From assembly GCA_034679985.1 (NCBI GenBank), contig JAXITR010000029.1:1-26638 (forward strand): DNA of 26,638 nt. The letters are read 5' to 3'. Below are positions 7,601 to 15,979 of this stretch, piece after piece (the stretch's first letter is position 1; each line of letters starts with the position of its first letter). The notes beneath the pieces were generated by a model. The model ran no database searches. It saw nothing but the letters and a program-made list of their open reading frames with translations, and was not told the origin of the DNA. Made by a program: the position numbers and the translations under genes. This stretch comes from CAMDTE01 sp034679985. Lineage in GTDB: Bacteria; Bacteroidota; Bacteroidia; Flavobacteriales; Schleiferiaceae.

Positions 7601-8179
7601 ATGAAAACGGTTAAAAAATGGGTCGTCGGCGTTGCGGTTGTGGCCAGTGTTGTGACGGCTTTGGTGTTGGGCGCGTACGCCTACGGTGGCGGGTTTCAAA
7701 CCCTGCGCGTGGACACCGTTGAAGTTTTGCCGCAAACCGTGGCCGGATTGGACTACACCGGACCCTACGAAACCGTTTTTACAACCCTTGAAAAAGCAAA
7801 CGCGCTGCTGGACTCGCTGAACAACCCCAGCGGTGCCGGATTCAGTTGGTATTTTGACGACCCCAGCGCGGTGGCACCCGAACAATGCCGCGGACTCTAC
7901 GGACGCATTCTGCAAGACTCCCCGGATTCCGAACGCACCGCCGCGCTGCGCGGGGCCGGACTGCGCACGGACACCCTCCCCGGCGGAACTGCCTTGGTGG
8001 TGGCCTACCAAGCCAAAAACAAGCTCGCCTTCGCCATTGGTGCGCTGCGGGCCTACCCGCTGCTGACGGAAGCCTACCAAACGAGTCGTCGGGCCGCCCC
8101 CATCGCCGTGTTTGAGAAATACGACGAGGGGACCACGTACTACACCTTTGTCTTCGCCAACGAATCCACCCAACCCTAA
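7601..8179 (+). CDS. membrane-anchored GyrI-like protein resembling eukaryotic TEX264
   Basis: The 192-aa protein has one N-terminal membrane segment (about 7-27) and a single soluble domain. The domain shows YTGPYETVF near residue 52, then WYFDDPSAVAPEQCRGLYG (about 83-101), then a C-terminal strand pair ending IAVFEKYDEGTTYYTFVF. From memory, human TEX264, whose soluble part is a GyrI-like domain, carries the equivalent pattern Y-x-GPY ... YYDNPHMVPPDKCR ... G-x-IL. I therefore call it a bacterial TEX264/GyrI-like (SHS2 fold) protein. GyrI-like domains often bind small molecules or partner proteins. The porin-like gene follows after 3 bp, indicating cotranscription. No biochemical role is known to me for the bacterial form. 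Confidence 0.7.
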   Translation: MKTVKKWVVGVAVVASVVTALVLGAYAYGGGFQTLRVDTVEVLPQTVAGLDYTGPYETVFTTLEKANALLDSLNNPSGAGFSWYFDDPSAVAPEQCRGLYGRILQDSPDSERTAALRGAGLRTDTLPGGTALVVAYQAKNKLAFAIGALRAYPLLTEAYQTSRRAAPIAVFEKYDEGTTYYTFVFANESTQP

Positions 8180-8182
8180 GCC

Positions 8183-9265
8183 ATGAAAAAGTCCCTCCTC
8201 ACCGCCGCGTGCCTTGCGGTACTGCAGGCAACCCCCGCCATCGCCCAAGTGGCCAACCCAGGATTTGCGGACACCACCAGCGGCGTCAAACTGGGCAAAC
8301 TCACGGTAGGAGCGTACCTGGACGCTTATTCAGGTACCTCAAACCTCCTGGGAGGTGCGGCTTTCCCCTACTTCGTGTCGTCCAACCGGCTCAACCAGTT
8401 TGCGCTCAACGTAGCGGCCATTGACGTTCGGTACAACGACGGAACCGTGCGGGCCCGACTCATGCCTGCTTGGGGCACGTACGTACAATCCAACTACGCC
8501 CCCGGCGAGCTTCCCCTGCTGGAGGGCAATGCCGGCATCAAACTCCACCCCAAGGCCAACCTGTGGCTGGACGGCGGCGTCCTGGGATCCCCCTTTACCA
8601 ACGAGAGTGCGCTGTCCAAAGACCACCTCATGTACCTGCGGTCCTTTTCCGCAGAATACGTTCCCTACTACCTGCAGGGCATGAAACTGACGGCCGGTTT
8701 GGGCGAGAAATCCACCGTCGCGGTTTATGCCGTGAACGGTTGGCAACAGATGCAGGACCAAACGCCCGGTATGGCCGGGGTGGTTCACTGGGAATACCGC
8801 CCCAACGCACGCTGGTTGTTGAACGCGGTGGCCTTTGCCGGAAAAGAACAGCAACGGTTGTTCCCCAGCAGCGCCACGCGTCGGTTGTTTGCGGATTTCT
8901 ACGCCATTTACCAGGGCCCCAAAGGCTGGAAAGCCACGGCAGACGCCTACCTGGGCCACCAGGCGGGCCAAGGCTACTGGGGCCAGGCGAACGCCCAAGT
9001 TCAGGCCCCTTTGGCCAAAAACTGGAGCCTGTCCGGCCGGCTGGAGTACTTCCACGACCCCAACCAAGTGGTGACGCCGTACGTCCAAGGTTATCCGGGA
9101 TTCCGCACCGCCTCCGGAGGCCTAACCCTCAACTACCAACCGCATGCCCGCGCCCTGCTGCGCTTGGAAACGCGTCAATTTTTGGCCTTCAACGACAGCT
9201 TCCCCGCTCCGGGCCTGGGCAAATACGCCCAATGGGCCGTGGCCGGTTGGACCGTTTGGTTGTAA
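8183..9265 (+). CDS. outer-membrane beta-barrel protein, BBP2/porin-like
   Basis: The 360-aa protein has a clear signal peptide (MKKSLLTAACLAVLQATPAIAQ). The rest consists of alternating polar and hydrophobic beta strands rich in Tyr, Trp and Gly, and ends in an aromatic/hydrophobic strand (WAVAGWTVWL), as expected of an outer-membrane barrel. Phrases such as LGKLTVGAYLDAYSGTSNLL, VRYNDGTVRARLMPAWGTY and GLGEKSTVAVYAVNGWQQ fit the putative beta-barrel porin-2 family (formerly DUF1597) common in Bacteroidota. The likely role is a channel in the outer membrane; substrate unknown. It is 3 bp downstream of the TEX264-like gene and is followed by a strong hairpin. Confidence 0.82.
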   Translation: MKKSLLTAACLAVLQATPAIAQVANPGFADTTSGVKLGKLTVGAYLDAYSGTSNLLGGAAFPYFVSSNRLNQFALNVAAIDVRYNDGTVRARLMPAWGTYVQSNYAPGELPLLEGNAGIKLHPKANLWLDGGVLGSPFTNESALSKDHLMYLRSFSAEYVPYYLQGMKLTAGLGEKSTVAVYAVNGWQQMQDQTPGMAGVVHWEYRPNARWLLNAVAFAGKEQQRLFPSSATRRLFADFYAIYQGPKGWKATADAYLGHQAGQGYWGQANAQVQAPLAKNWSLSGRLEYFHDPNQVVTPYVQGYPGFRTASGGLTLNYQPHARALLRLETRQFLAFNDSFPAPGLGKYAQWAVAGWTVWL

Positions 9266-9268
9266 CGA

Positions 9269-9295
9269 GCAGCGGCTCCCCGGGGGAGCCGCTGC
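9269..9295. terminator. hairpin between convergent porin and TonB-receptor genes
   Basis: A perfect 13-bp inverted repeat, arms GCAGCGGCTCCCC (9269-9281) and GGGGAGCCGCTGC (9283-9295), lies 3 bp after the porin stop and 29 bp beyond the end of the opposing receptor gene. No T-run follows on either strand. The position at a convergent junction suggests a bidirectional terminator or transcript-end stabiliser. Confidence 0.7.
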
Positions 9296-9324
9296 CGTCA
9301 ACAAAGTACGAGACGAAAACGTCG

Positions 9325-11550
9325 TTAAAACTGCACGTGCAGCGCTACCACCACGTTTCTACCCGCACCGGAAACCCCGGAGCTGTAGGGACGGTACCGA
9401 ACGTCGGTTAGGTTTTCCAGGCCCACCTGGGCCCGCAAACCAAATTTGGTGGTGTAGGTGGCGCGTACGTTCGCAGTATACCAGGCCGGGCAGTAGGTTT
9501 GCCCGTTGGCGTCCTTCGCGTAAATCTCCGTCTTGGCTTGCTCTTCTACCGCCAAGCGATCGTGCGCGCGAGCCCCTTGAAAGTTCACGTAGGCGTCCGC
9601 GCGCAGTCGGTTTTTGCGGAACGTCAACCGCGACGTTCCAAACACGGGGGCGGCGTGGCGCGCGGCAGAAACCGTCCCGTCGTCCATCACCTCCGTGCCG
9701 TTCTGCACGTTGACCGATGCGTAGGCCAACCACGCGGGAGCCAGCGGCACCTCGGCCGCCAAATGCACCCCCGCCACGCGAGCAACGGCGGCGTTTTGGA
9801 TGGACTCCACCCGACTCAGCTCCCCGTCGTACAGAATGCTATCCTCCCCATTCAGGGTGGTGGGCCGACGAACCAAAGCACCCTCCAGCAGCGTGGCGTA
9901 GGCCGCAAAATCAACCTTTACACCGGCGGAAGACTTCCACGCGATGTCCACGTCTGTGTTGTAGGCGTACTCGGACTTCAGTTGATCGTTGGGAACCACC
10001 ACCATCCCGGGGGAAGAGTCAAAAATCTTGCCCATGTCGTCCACGTTCGGCGCACGAAACGCCGTGCCGGCGTTGGCTTTAAACGTCCAACGCGCATTGG
10101 GGCGGTGGGCCACCCCAAAACTGCCCGTGAGGGCTTCGTCGCGAACCTGAGCCGACGCAAACGGCAGCGGGAAATAGGCCAATTGCGAGGTAAAGTCCGC
10201 GTCCAAGCCCACGGCGTTGAGGCGCAATCCGGAAGCGACCGTTGTTTTTGGGGATGCGTTCCACTCGTGGCTCGCGTAGGCACCCACGGAGTACCACGTG
10301 GCCTGCGGATACCGGGAATAATTAGGTTCGGTTGAGTCCGTGTCCAGGTGAACCACCTCGCCTGAAGAACGGACGTCGTCCAGGACGCCCTCCAATCCAT
10401 AAAAGAGCCGATGCCGATGGCCCCAAGCCCGGGTATAATCCGCATTAAATGAATAAGCCGTAACGTATTCGGACTGCACGGTGCGGTCCGGTTTGTTCAG
10501 GCTGCGATCGATGCGCGACTCCGCAAACGTTTGAACGGCAGCACGGTACGAAGCTTGGTCGTACCAGCGCGTTTTTTTCAAATGCTGGGCGCTCAGCAGG
10601 TTCATGGTCCAAAGCTGCGGGCCGTAATCCCATTCCGCGTAGCGCGGCAACCCATTCCGCATCCGGTTGTGGCGGTCGTAACGTCCGTAGGCAGACGTTT
10701 GCGAATGGTGCAGGGCGTACTCAATTTTCCATTGGTCCGACGGCCGAAACGCCACCTTTTGCATGAAATTCCACTGCCGATAAGCCGTTGGAATTTGCAG
10801 GTTCGAATCGCTTTGCAGCACCACGGAATCCCCCGCCAAACCCGGCAACACGTAAAAGGGTTTCACGTAGTCCGACGGTCCCCTGGAACCCTGCCGAAGG
10901 TGATCAAAATCCCACCGACTCAAGCTGGTCACCGCCGCCCAGCGCTTGCCGCCGTAGGACACGTCTGCGTGGGCCGTCTGCTCTTTATTGGCGGACGAAA
11001 AGCGAAAATCTACGTTTCCACGAACGGCGCTGCCAAAATGCGGTTGCAACGTGCTGAACGCCATCACCCCGCCCACCGCGTCGCTGCCGTAAACCACACT
11101 GGCCGGGCCAAAAACCACCTCCGCACGCTCCGTGGCGAAGGGGTCCAAATTGATGACGTTCTGGATGTTTCCGCTGCGAAAGATGGCTGTGTTCATGCGA
11201 ACCCCGTCCACCGTATAGATCAATCGATTGGTGGCAAAACCCCGAATCATGGGGCTGCCCCCGCCCTGCTGGCTTTTCTGAATGAACACTTTGCCGGACA
11301 AGCCCAGCAGATCCGCCGCCGTTTGCGGCTGAAACTGGGCAATGTTCTTTTTGCTGACCACGTCCACTTGCGACGGCAGGTGATTCATGGCCTGGCTCCA
11401 GCGCGAACCGGCCACCACCACCTCACTCAAGTCCTGCGACTGCGCCGTATCCAACTGAGTCGGCGCACTGCTCTTTTGTGCACGGATTGGCAGTACAGCT
11501 CCCAAGAGTAGAGCCCAAAAGGGCACGGCGCGGTGGTGGATAAATCTCAT
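9325..11550 (-). CDS. TonB-dependent outer-membrane receptor, hemoglobin/heme-receptor-like subgroup
   Basis: A 741-aa gated outer-membrane transporter energised by TonB-ExbB-ExbD. A signal peptide (about 1-24) is followed by a TonB-box-like DLSEVVVAGSRW, a plug domain (about 45-165 with PMIRGFATNRLIYTVDGVRMN and VVFGPASVVYGSDAVGG), and a barrel closing with NLTDVRYRPYSSGVSGAG and a terminal Phe (HVQF). A FRAPNVDD motif followed by VPNDQLKSEYAYN resembles the FRAP/NPNL boxes of heme and hemoglobin receptors. The His those receptors carry between the boxes is absent, so the ligand is uncertain. No CarboxypepD-like N-terminal domain is seen. A candidate -7 box (TATTTTAGC, minus strand, 11590-11598) lies about 40 bp upstream. 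It is divergent from the NDH-2 gene. Confidence 0.92.
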   Translation of the reverse strand: MRFIHHRAVPFWALLLGAVLPIRAQKSSAPTQLDTAQSQDLSEVVVAGSRWSQAMNHLPSQVDVVSKKNIAQFQPQTAADLLGLSGKVFIQKSQQGGGSPMIRGFATNRLIYTVDGVRMNTAIFRSGNIQNVINLDPFATERAEVVFGPASVVYGSDAVGGVMAFSTLQPHFGSAVRGNVDFRFSSANKEQTAHADVSYGGKRWAAVTSLSRWDFDHLRQGSRGPSDYVKPFYVLPGLAGDSVVLQSDSNLQIPTAYRQWNFMQKVAFRPSDQWKIEYALHHSQTSAYGRYDRHNRMRNGLPRYAEWDYGPQLWTMNLLSAQHLKKTRWYDQASYRAAVQTFAESRIDRSLNKPDRTVQSEYVTAYSFNADYTRAWGHRHRLFYGLEGVLDDVRSSGEVVHLDTDSTEPNYSRYPQATWYSVGAYASHEWNASPKTTVASGLRLNAVGLDADFTSQLAYFPLPFASAQVRDEALTGSFGVAHRPNARWTFKANAGTAFRAPNVDDMGKIFDSSPGMVVVPNDQLKSEYAYNTDVDIAWKSSAGVKVDFAAYATLLEGALVRRPTTLNGEDSILYDGELSRVESIQNAAVARVAGVHLAAEVPLAPAWLAYASVNVQNGTEVMDDGTVSAARHAAPVFGTSRLTFRKNRLRADAYVNFQGARAHDRLAVEEQAKTEIYAKDANGQTYCPAWYTANVRATYTTKFGLRAQVGLENLTDVRYRPYSSGVSGAGRNVVVALHVQF

Positions 11551-11589
11551 GGAGGGGCAAATCGGGTGGTGCCTAGCAGCAACAACCGT

Positions 11590-11598
11590 GCTAAAATA
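11590..11598 (-). promoter_or_regulatory. candidate -7 box of the TonB-receptor gene
   Basis: The minus strand reads TATTTTAGC, one mismatch from TAnnTTTGC, leaving a leader of about 33 nt before the ATG at 11550. No -33 element or iron-regulator operator could be identified with confidence. Confidence 0.35.
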
Positions 11599-11664
11599 GA
11601 ATCAAAAAGTTCATGTGGTGCAATTTTTGCAGGTGAAGCGTCGCAGGTGCTCGCCACGAAAGGC

Positions 11665-11673
11665 GACCTTTGC
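11665..11673 (+). promoter_or_regulatory. candidate -7 box of the NDH-2 gene
   Basis: GACCTTTGC differs from TAnnTTTGC only at the first base. It lies 16 bp before the ATG at 11690, so it would give a very short leader. Confidence 0.35.
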
Positions 11674-11689
11674 TGCATTATTCAAAAGC

Positions 11690-12994
11690 ATGACAAATCT
11701 TGTTTCCACCGGCTTAGACGCTCTCCCCGGACCCACCGTGGTGGTATTGGGCGGCGGTTTCGCCGGCATTACCCTGATTCAAAAATTGGCTCAACAACCG
11801 GTCAAAGTTCTCTTGATCGACCAAAACAACTTCCACACGTTTCAACCGCTGCTCTACCAAGTAGCCACAGGATCCTTGGCGCCGGACAACATCGGATTCC
11901 CGTTCCGCCGCAAAATCGCAAAGATTCCCAATGTGGCCTTCCGGAAAGCGGTGGTGCAGTCCGTAGACACTCAAGAACAACACATCCACACGGATCAAGG
12001 CACTTTTGCCTACGACTACTTGGTGGTTGCCACCGGTTCCAAGACGAATTTCTTTGGAAACGAGGCCCTGGAGCGCAATTCGCTGCAGCTGAAATCCATC
12101 GCTCAAGCCTTGGACATCCGCTCGGACTTCCTGCAGGAATTTGAAGACGCCTTGTATTTGCAGGACGACGACCGTCGGTCTGCGCTGAATTTTGTGATCG
12201 TGGGCGGCGGGCCTACGGGAGTTGAAGTTGCAGGTGCCCTGGCGGAAATTCGTAAGAATATTTTGGCCGAAGAGTACAAAGAGGTGGACGCGGAAACCAT
12301 GCAGATCACCTTGATTGAGGCGGGCCCTCGCGTGCTGGCCAGCTTTTCCGAAAAATCATCCCACGTGGCGCAAGACTACCTCCGCTCCATGGGGGTTCAA
12401 TTGCGCTTGGGGCAACGCGTGCTGGACTACGACGGCGAAATGCTGACGCTGTCCACCGGCGAATCCTTGCGATCGCGCACCGTCATCTGGTCTGCCGGAG
12501 TCATGGGCGCCGCGGTCTCCGGACTGCCCGCAAACGTTTATACCCGCGCGAATCGCTTGTCTGTCAACGACTTCCTGCAGGTGGATGGCGTTTCCAACGT
12601 TTTTGCCGTGGGCGACGTTGCCTTTGTGGGGGCCAACGGCCACCCCATGGTGGCCCCGGTAGCCATTCAGCAAGCGGAGGTGTTGGCGAAGAATCTGCTG
12701 CTGTTGGCGTCCCACGCGGCGCCCGCGCATCCGTTCCGGTACCGGGATCAGGGCAACATGGCCACCATTGGCCGCAACAAGGCCGTGGTGGAAGTGGGCA
12801 AACTGCGCTTCCAGGGCTTGGTGGCCTGGTACCTCTGGATGGTGGTGCACCTGGTTTCCTTGATTGGGTTCAAAAACCGACTGGTGGTTTTGTTCAACTG
12901 GGCCATGAAGTACTTCTCACACAAAAACATCATCCGGCTGATTGTGAGACCGCCCAGTCAGAGCGCTGCACGCTCCGGAAAGGCATCAAAATAA
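11690..12994 (+). CDS. ndh: type II NADH:quinone oxidoreductase (NDH-2), FAD-dependent
   Basis: Non-proton-pumping NADH dehydrogenase that passes electrons to menaquinone at the inner face of the membrane. The 434-aa protein has an N-terminal FAD-binding GGGFAG (21-26) after VVVL, followed by the NDH-2 stretch NNFHTFQPLLYQVATG. A second dinucleotide-binding GGGPTGVE (172-179) binds NADH, and the FAD-contacting FAVGDVAF motif includes D309. The C-terminal part (WYLWMVVHLVSLIGFKNRLVVLF) is amphipathic/hydrophobic and typical of the membrane anchor. I chose ATG 11690 over the upstream in-frame GTG because the Rossmann fold then begins at the usual distance. A GACCTTTGC element at 11665-11673 may be the -7 box. 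Confidence 0.92.
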   Translation: MTNLVSTGLDALPGPTVVVLGGGFAGITLIQKLAQQPVKVLLIDQNNFHTFQPLLYQVATGSLAPDNIGFPFRRKIAKIPNVAFRKAVVQSVDTQEQHIHTDQGTFAYDYLVVATGSKTNFFGNEALERNSLQLKSIAQALDIRSDFLQEFEDALYLQDDDRRSALNFVIVGGGPTGVEVAGALAEIRKNILAEEYKEVDAETMQITLIEAGPRVLASFSEKSSHVAQDYLRSMGVQLRLGQRVLDYDGEMLTLSTGESLRSRTVIWSAGVMGAAVSGLPANVYTRANRLSVNDFLQVDGVSNVFAVGDVAFVGANGHPMVAPVAIQQAEVLAKNLLLLASHAAPAHPFRYRDQGNMATIGRNKAVVEVGKLRFQGLVAWYLWMVVHLVSLIGFKNRLVVLFNWAMKYFSHKNIIRLIVRPPSQSAARSGKASK

Positions 12995-12995
12995 T

Positions 12996-13127
12996 TTGCT
13001 GTACCTTTGTACTTTCGATCCTGCTGGCGGTGTCAATACACCCGAAGGGCCGCGCAGCACCAAAAAGGAACTCAATAACCCCGATATTCCGCCGATTGAC
13101 CGGCCTGTCTTCACCATCATCTTTTGA
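12996..13127 (+). CDS. possible small ORF in the leader of the DEAD-box gene
   Basis: A 43-codon open frame (TTG at 12996 to TGA at 13125-13127) lies between NDH-2 and the helicase gene. From about codon 7 it uses codons like its neighbours and reads FDPAGGVNTPEGPRSTKKEL, then NNPDIPPIDRPVFTIIF. A TACCTTTGT box at 13002-13010 sits inside it. With the 3-nt spacing seen at other genes, transcription would begin at an in-frame TTC rather than a start codon, so where translation would begin is unclear. Its stop overlaps the TTG start of the helicase. It may be a real small protein, a leader peptide or chance. Confidence 0.25.
   Translation: MLYLCTFDPAGGVNTPEGPRSTKKELNNPDIPPIDRPVFTIIF
13002..13010 (+). 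promoter_or_regulatory. candidate -7 box for the DEAD-box helicase gene
   Basis: TACCTTTGT matches TAnnTTTG perfectly. Transcription from here would give the helicase mRNA a leader of about 105-110 nt. That is unusually long compared with the near-leaderless genes around it and is reminiscent of the long leaders of cold-inducible DEAD-box helicase genes. Confidence 0.45.
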
Positions 13128-14617
13128 ATTCATTTTCTGAACTCGGCCTGGCCGCTCCCCTGTTGGAGGCCCTGGCCCACGAAGGGTACACCACCCCCAC
13201 TCCCATTCAAGCCCAAAGCATTCCCCCGGCCCTAGAAGGTCGCGACCTTTTGGGAACCGCCCAAACCGGAACCGGCAAAACGGCGGCCTTTACGCTGCCC
13301 ATCTTGCAGCACCTGATGCACGTTCCGGAAGCACGCGGACCGCGGCCCATCCGGGTCTTGATCCTCACCCCCACACGGGAATTGGCCTTGCAAATTGACG
13401 AAAGCATTGCCTCGTACGGACGCAACCTCGCGCTGCGCCATTCGGTAATCTTTGGCGGCGTCGGCCAACAACCTCAAGTAGACGCGCTCCGCAGGGGTGC
13501 AGACCTGGTGACGGCCACCCCCGGCCGATTGCTGGACTTGATGAGCCAAGGGCACGTTGATTTGCGTCATTTGACCCATTTTGTCTTGGATGAGGCAGAC
13601 CGCATGCTGGACATGGGCTTCATCCACGACGTGAAAAAAGTCATCGCCAAATTGCCCTCCAAGCGCCAAACCCTGTTCTTCTCGGCCACCATGCCGTCGG
13701 AAGTGGTGAAGTTGTCGGACACCCTGCTGCACCAGCCGGTGCGCGTTTCTGTGGCTCCCGTGTCGTCGACCGCCGAAAAAGTGAGCCAAACGGTTTACAA
13801 AGTGGACCAAAAAGGCAAGCGCTTCTTGCTGCGCCATTTGCTGAAAGAAGTGGCGCCCGAAGTGCCGTCCATCTTGGTATTTACCCGCACCAAGCACGGC
13901 GCGGACAAGGTGGTTAAGGACTTGGTGAACAACGGCATCACCGCCCAGGCCATTCACGGCAACAAGAGCCAGTCTGCCCGCCAAAATGCGTTGGGCAACT
14001 TCAAGAACCGCACCACGCGCGTTCTGGTGGCCACAGACATTGCGGCACGCGGCATTGACATTGACGAGCTGACGCACGTGATCAATTTTGAGATTCCGAA
14101 CATTCCGGAAACGTACGTGCACCGCATTGGACGTACCGGTCGTGCGGGCAACAGCGGAATTGCTTGGTCTTTGGTGGACCGCGAGGAGCTTCCCTTCTTG
14201 AAGGACATCCAAAAGTTGATCCGCCAAGACATCCCGGTGGACGCTACGCATCCGTACCAGCCGGGTGCGGCACTGCCCCAGGAGGCTCCTGAGCCCCCAC
14301 GTCCGCCGCGCGAACCGCGCGGCCCCGGAAAGGGCAAGGGCGGCAACGGCGGTGGCAACAACGGCGGCAACCGCTCCAAATCTGCGTCGGGCGGATCGTC
14401 CAACCGAGGCGGTAGCGCGGCCGGCAACGGCGGCGGCGGATACCGCGGAGGCGAAGCGCGCGGAGGTGAATCGCGCGGAGGAGGCCGGCCCGTAGGGCGG
14501 GCCGACGGCCGCACGGGGGGATCTTCCGAGCGCCCCAACCGGGCCGACGGCGGCAGCAATGCTGCGGGCGCAGACGCGAACAAGAGTTCCGCCCCTTGGT
14601 GGAAGCGAAATCGCTGA
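13124..14617 (+). CDS. DEAD-box ATP-dependent RNA helicase with RGG-rich tail
   Basis: RhlE/DeaD-type RNA helicase that unwinds structured RNA, typically in ribosome assembly, mRNA decay or cold adaptation. The 497-aa protein starts with the Q-motif region (FSELGLAAPLLEALAHEGYTTPTPIQ), motif I AQTGTGKT (46-53), DEAD (156-159), SAT in FSATMPSEVV, and motif VI HRIGRTGRAG. From about residue 385 the tail is a low-complexity Gly/Asn/Arg/Ser sequence with RGG and RGGE repeats, expected to bind RNA non-specifically and be disordered. No ATG is available: TTG at 13124 puts the Q motif at the normal distance. The leader carries a -7 box and a possible small ORF. Confidence 0.92.
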   Translation: MNSFSELGLAAPLLEALAHEGYTTPTPIQAQSIPPALEGRDLLGTAQTGTGKTAAFTLPILQHLMHVPEARGPRPIRVLILTPTRELALQIDESIASYGRNLALRHSVIFGGVGQQPQVDALRRGADLVTATPGRLLDLMSQGHVDLRHLTHFVLDEADRMLDMGFIHDVKKVIAKLPSKRQTLFFSATMPSEVVKLSDTLLHQPVRVSVAPVSSTAEKVSQTVYKVDQKGKRFLLRHLLKEVAPEVPSILVFTRTKHGADKVVKDLVNNGITAQAIHGNKSQSARQNALGNFKNRTTRVLVATDIAARGIDIDELTHVINFEIPNIPETYVHRIGRTGRAGNSGIAWSLVDREELPFLKDIQKLIRQDIPVDATHPYQPGAALPQEAPEPPRPPREPRGPGKGKGGNGGGNNGGNRSKSASGGSSNRGGSAAGNGGGGYRGGEARGGESRGGGRPVGRADGRTGGSSERPNRADGGSNAAGADANKSSAPWWKRNR

Positions 14618-14624
14618 GGCCAAC

Positions 14625-14633
14625 TACCTTTGC
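14625..14633 (+). promoter_or_regulatory. -7 box directly before the radical SAM gene
   Basis: TACCTTTGC is a perfect TAnnTTTGC match, followed by TGC and the ATG at 14637. The mRNA is probably leaderless. The box lies in the 19-bp gap after the helicase stop, so the radical SAM gene may have its own transcript. Confidence 0.55.
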
Positions 14634-14636
14634 TGC

Positions 14637-15974
14637 ATGGCGGAATTGGCAACCTCACCCCTTTTTCAAGCCCGACCGGTGGAACACCCGGCGGAAGTTC
14701 CGTTCATGCTCTTTGCGGATGCGGAAGGTGAAATTGTAGAACACGAAACCTGGCGATGCGTGGGCCGATCGGGCAAAACCCCTGTGGTTTTGCAACCGGA
14801 AGACTTCATCCCGCTGCCGGAAGGAAGTGAATTCTTCTTTTTGCCCGGACGCGTACCCCTGGGCTGGAATCCCAAGTCCGGCAAAATTGAGCCCTACGAA
14901 GGAACGGAGGCCGTGGCGGCATTCATCAGCCCGGCGCACAGCCAAACGTATTTGGCCGCCTACGAAAAGCGCGGAACGGCGCCCATCTTGCCGCTCTACG
15001 CCTACACTGCCGTGGGTTGGTTCAACGACCGCTTTTGGACCACCGCCGTGCGCGTGGATCCGGACCTGCGCCAAGACGTCAGCCAGTTTCACCAGCCCCT
15101 GGTGGATCGGTCCATAGACCAAATGCGGAAGCGCTTCCCCGCCAACCGCGTGGTGGAGCACCTGGCGGAAAATTGCGCCAGCGATTACAGCTGCCGTGCC
15201 GCCCAAAATTTCTTTTTGAACCGCTGGGAATGCCCCGTGCCGGCGTCGCCCGCGTGCAACGCCACCTGCCTGGGGTGCATCTCCCTGCAGGAAGACGAGG
15301 ACGTCCACAGCGCCCACTTTCGCTTGAAGTTCATTCCGGACCCCAACGAAATTGCAGAGATGGCGTTGTACCACCTGGAGTCCGCCCCCTACCCCATCGT
15401 TTCTTTTGGTCAGGGCTGCGAAGGCGAACCCCTGCTCGTTTGGGAAACCTTGGTGCAGGCCATCCAAAAAATTCGCGCCCAAACCTCCAAGGGTATCATC
15501 AACATGAACACCAACGGGTCCAAGCCCGACGCCGTGGAAGCCTTGTGCCAAGCGGGGTTGCAGAGCATCCGCGTGAGCATGAACTCAGCCCGAAAGGACT
15601 GGTACACCAACTACTACCTTCCGCGCAACTACGCGTTTGAAGACCTAGTGGAAAGCCTGAAGGTGGTGCGCAAGCACGGCGGTTGGGCCAGCATCAACTA
15701 CTTTGTGTTCCCGGGGGTGACGGACGCCCGCGCGGAATGGGAGGCCCTGCAGCGGTTGATTGAATCGACGGACCTGAACATGATTCAGTGGCGGAACTTC
15801 ACCATCGACCCGGACTGGTACTTCAAAAAAGTTCGACTGGAACCGGACCCCGAACCGTTGGGAGTTTTGAAGTTGCAGGAATTGGTGCGGAAACACTACC
15901 CGCAAGTGGCCTTTGGGTACTTCAATCCGTCGGAAGAAACGCAGGCGTACTACAACGAACGCCGTACCCGCTGA
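14637..15974 (+). CDS. radical SAM protein of unknown substrate with long N-terminal region
   Basis: The 445-aa protein has the radical SAM [4Fe-4S] motif C207-x3-C211-x2-C214 (ACNATCLGCIS), followed by family-like features: GQGCEGEPLL (the GGEP-like element, contacting SAM) and INMNTNGSKPDAVEALCQAGLQSIRVSMNSA. About 200 residues precede the cluster motif, which is long; they include two further Cys (ENCASDYSC, near 181-187) and C201. No C-terminal SPASM cysteine cluster is visible. ATG 14637 is supported by the -7 box 3 nt upstream. The next gene, a SAM-dependent methyltransferase, begins 5 bp after the stop, so the two are cotranscribed. I cannot name its substrate; RNA or a small molecule are possible. 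Confidence 0.85.
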   Translation: MAELATSPLFQARPVEHPAEVPFMLFADAEGEIVEHETWRCVGRSGKTPVVLQPEDFIPLPEGSEFFFLPGRVPLGWNPKSGKIEPYEGTEAVAAFISPAHSQTYLAAYEKRGTAPILPLYAYTAVGWFNDRFWTTAVRVDPDLRQDVSQFHQPLVDRSIDQMRKRFPANRVVEHLAENCASDYSCRAAQNFFLNRWECPVPASPACNATCLGCISLQEDEDVHSAHFRLKFIPDPNEIAEMALYHLESAPYPIVSFGQGCEGEPLLVWETLVQAIQKIRAQTSKGIINMNTNGSKPDAVEALCQAGLQSIRVSMNSARKDWYTNYYLPRNYAFEDLVESLKVVRKHGGWASINYFVFPGVTDARAEWEALQRLIESTDLNMIQWRNFTIDPDWYFKKVRLEPDPEPLGVLKLQELVRKHYPQVAFGYFNPSEETQAYYNERRTR

Positions 15975-15979
15975 GCGGC

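Noticed and set aside
14330..14520. Repetitive GGCGGC/GGAGGC-rich DNA, considered as a repeat array
   Set aside because: It is the in-frame coding of the Gly/Arg-rich helicase tail and does not form spaced direct repeats like a CRISPR.
13232..14623. 463-codon minus-strand frame opposite the DEAD-box helicase gene
   Set aside because: It mirrors the helicase codons and its repeat tail; no independent evidence.
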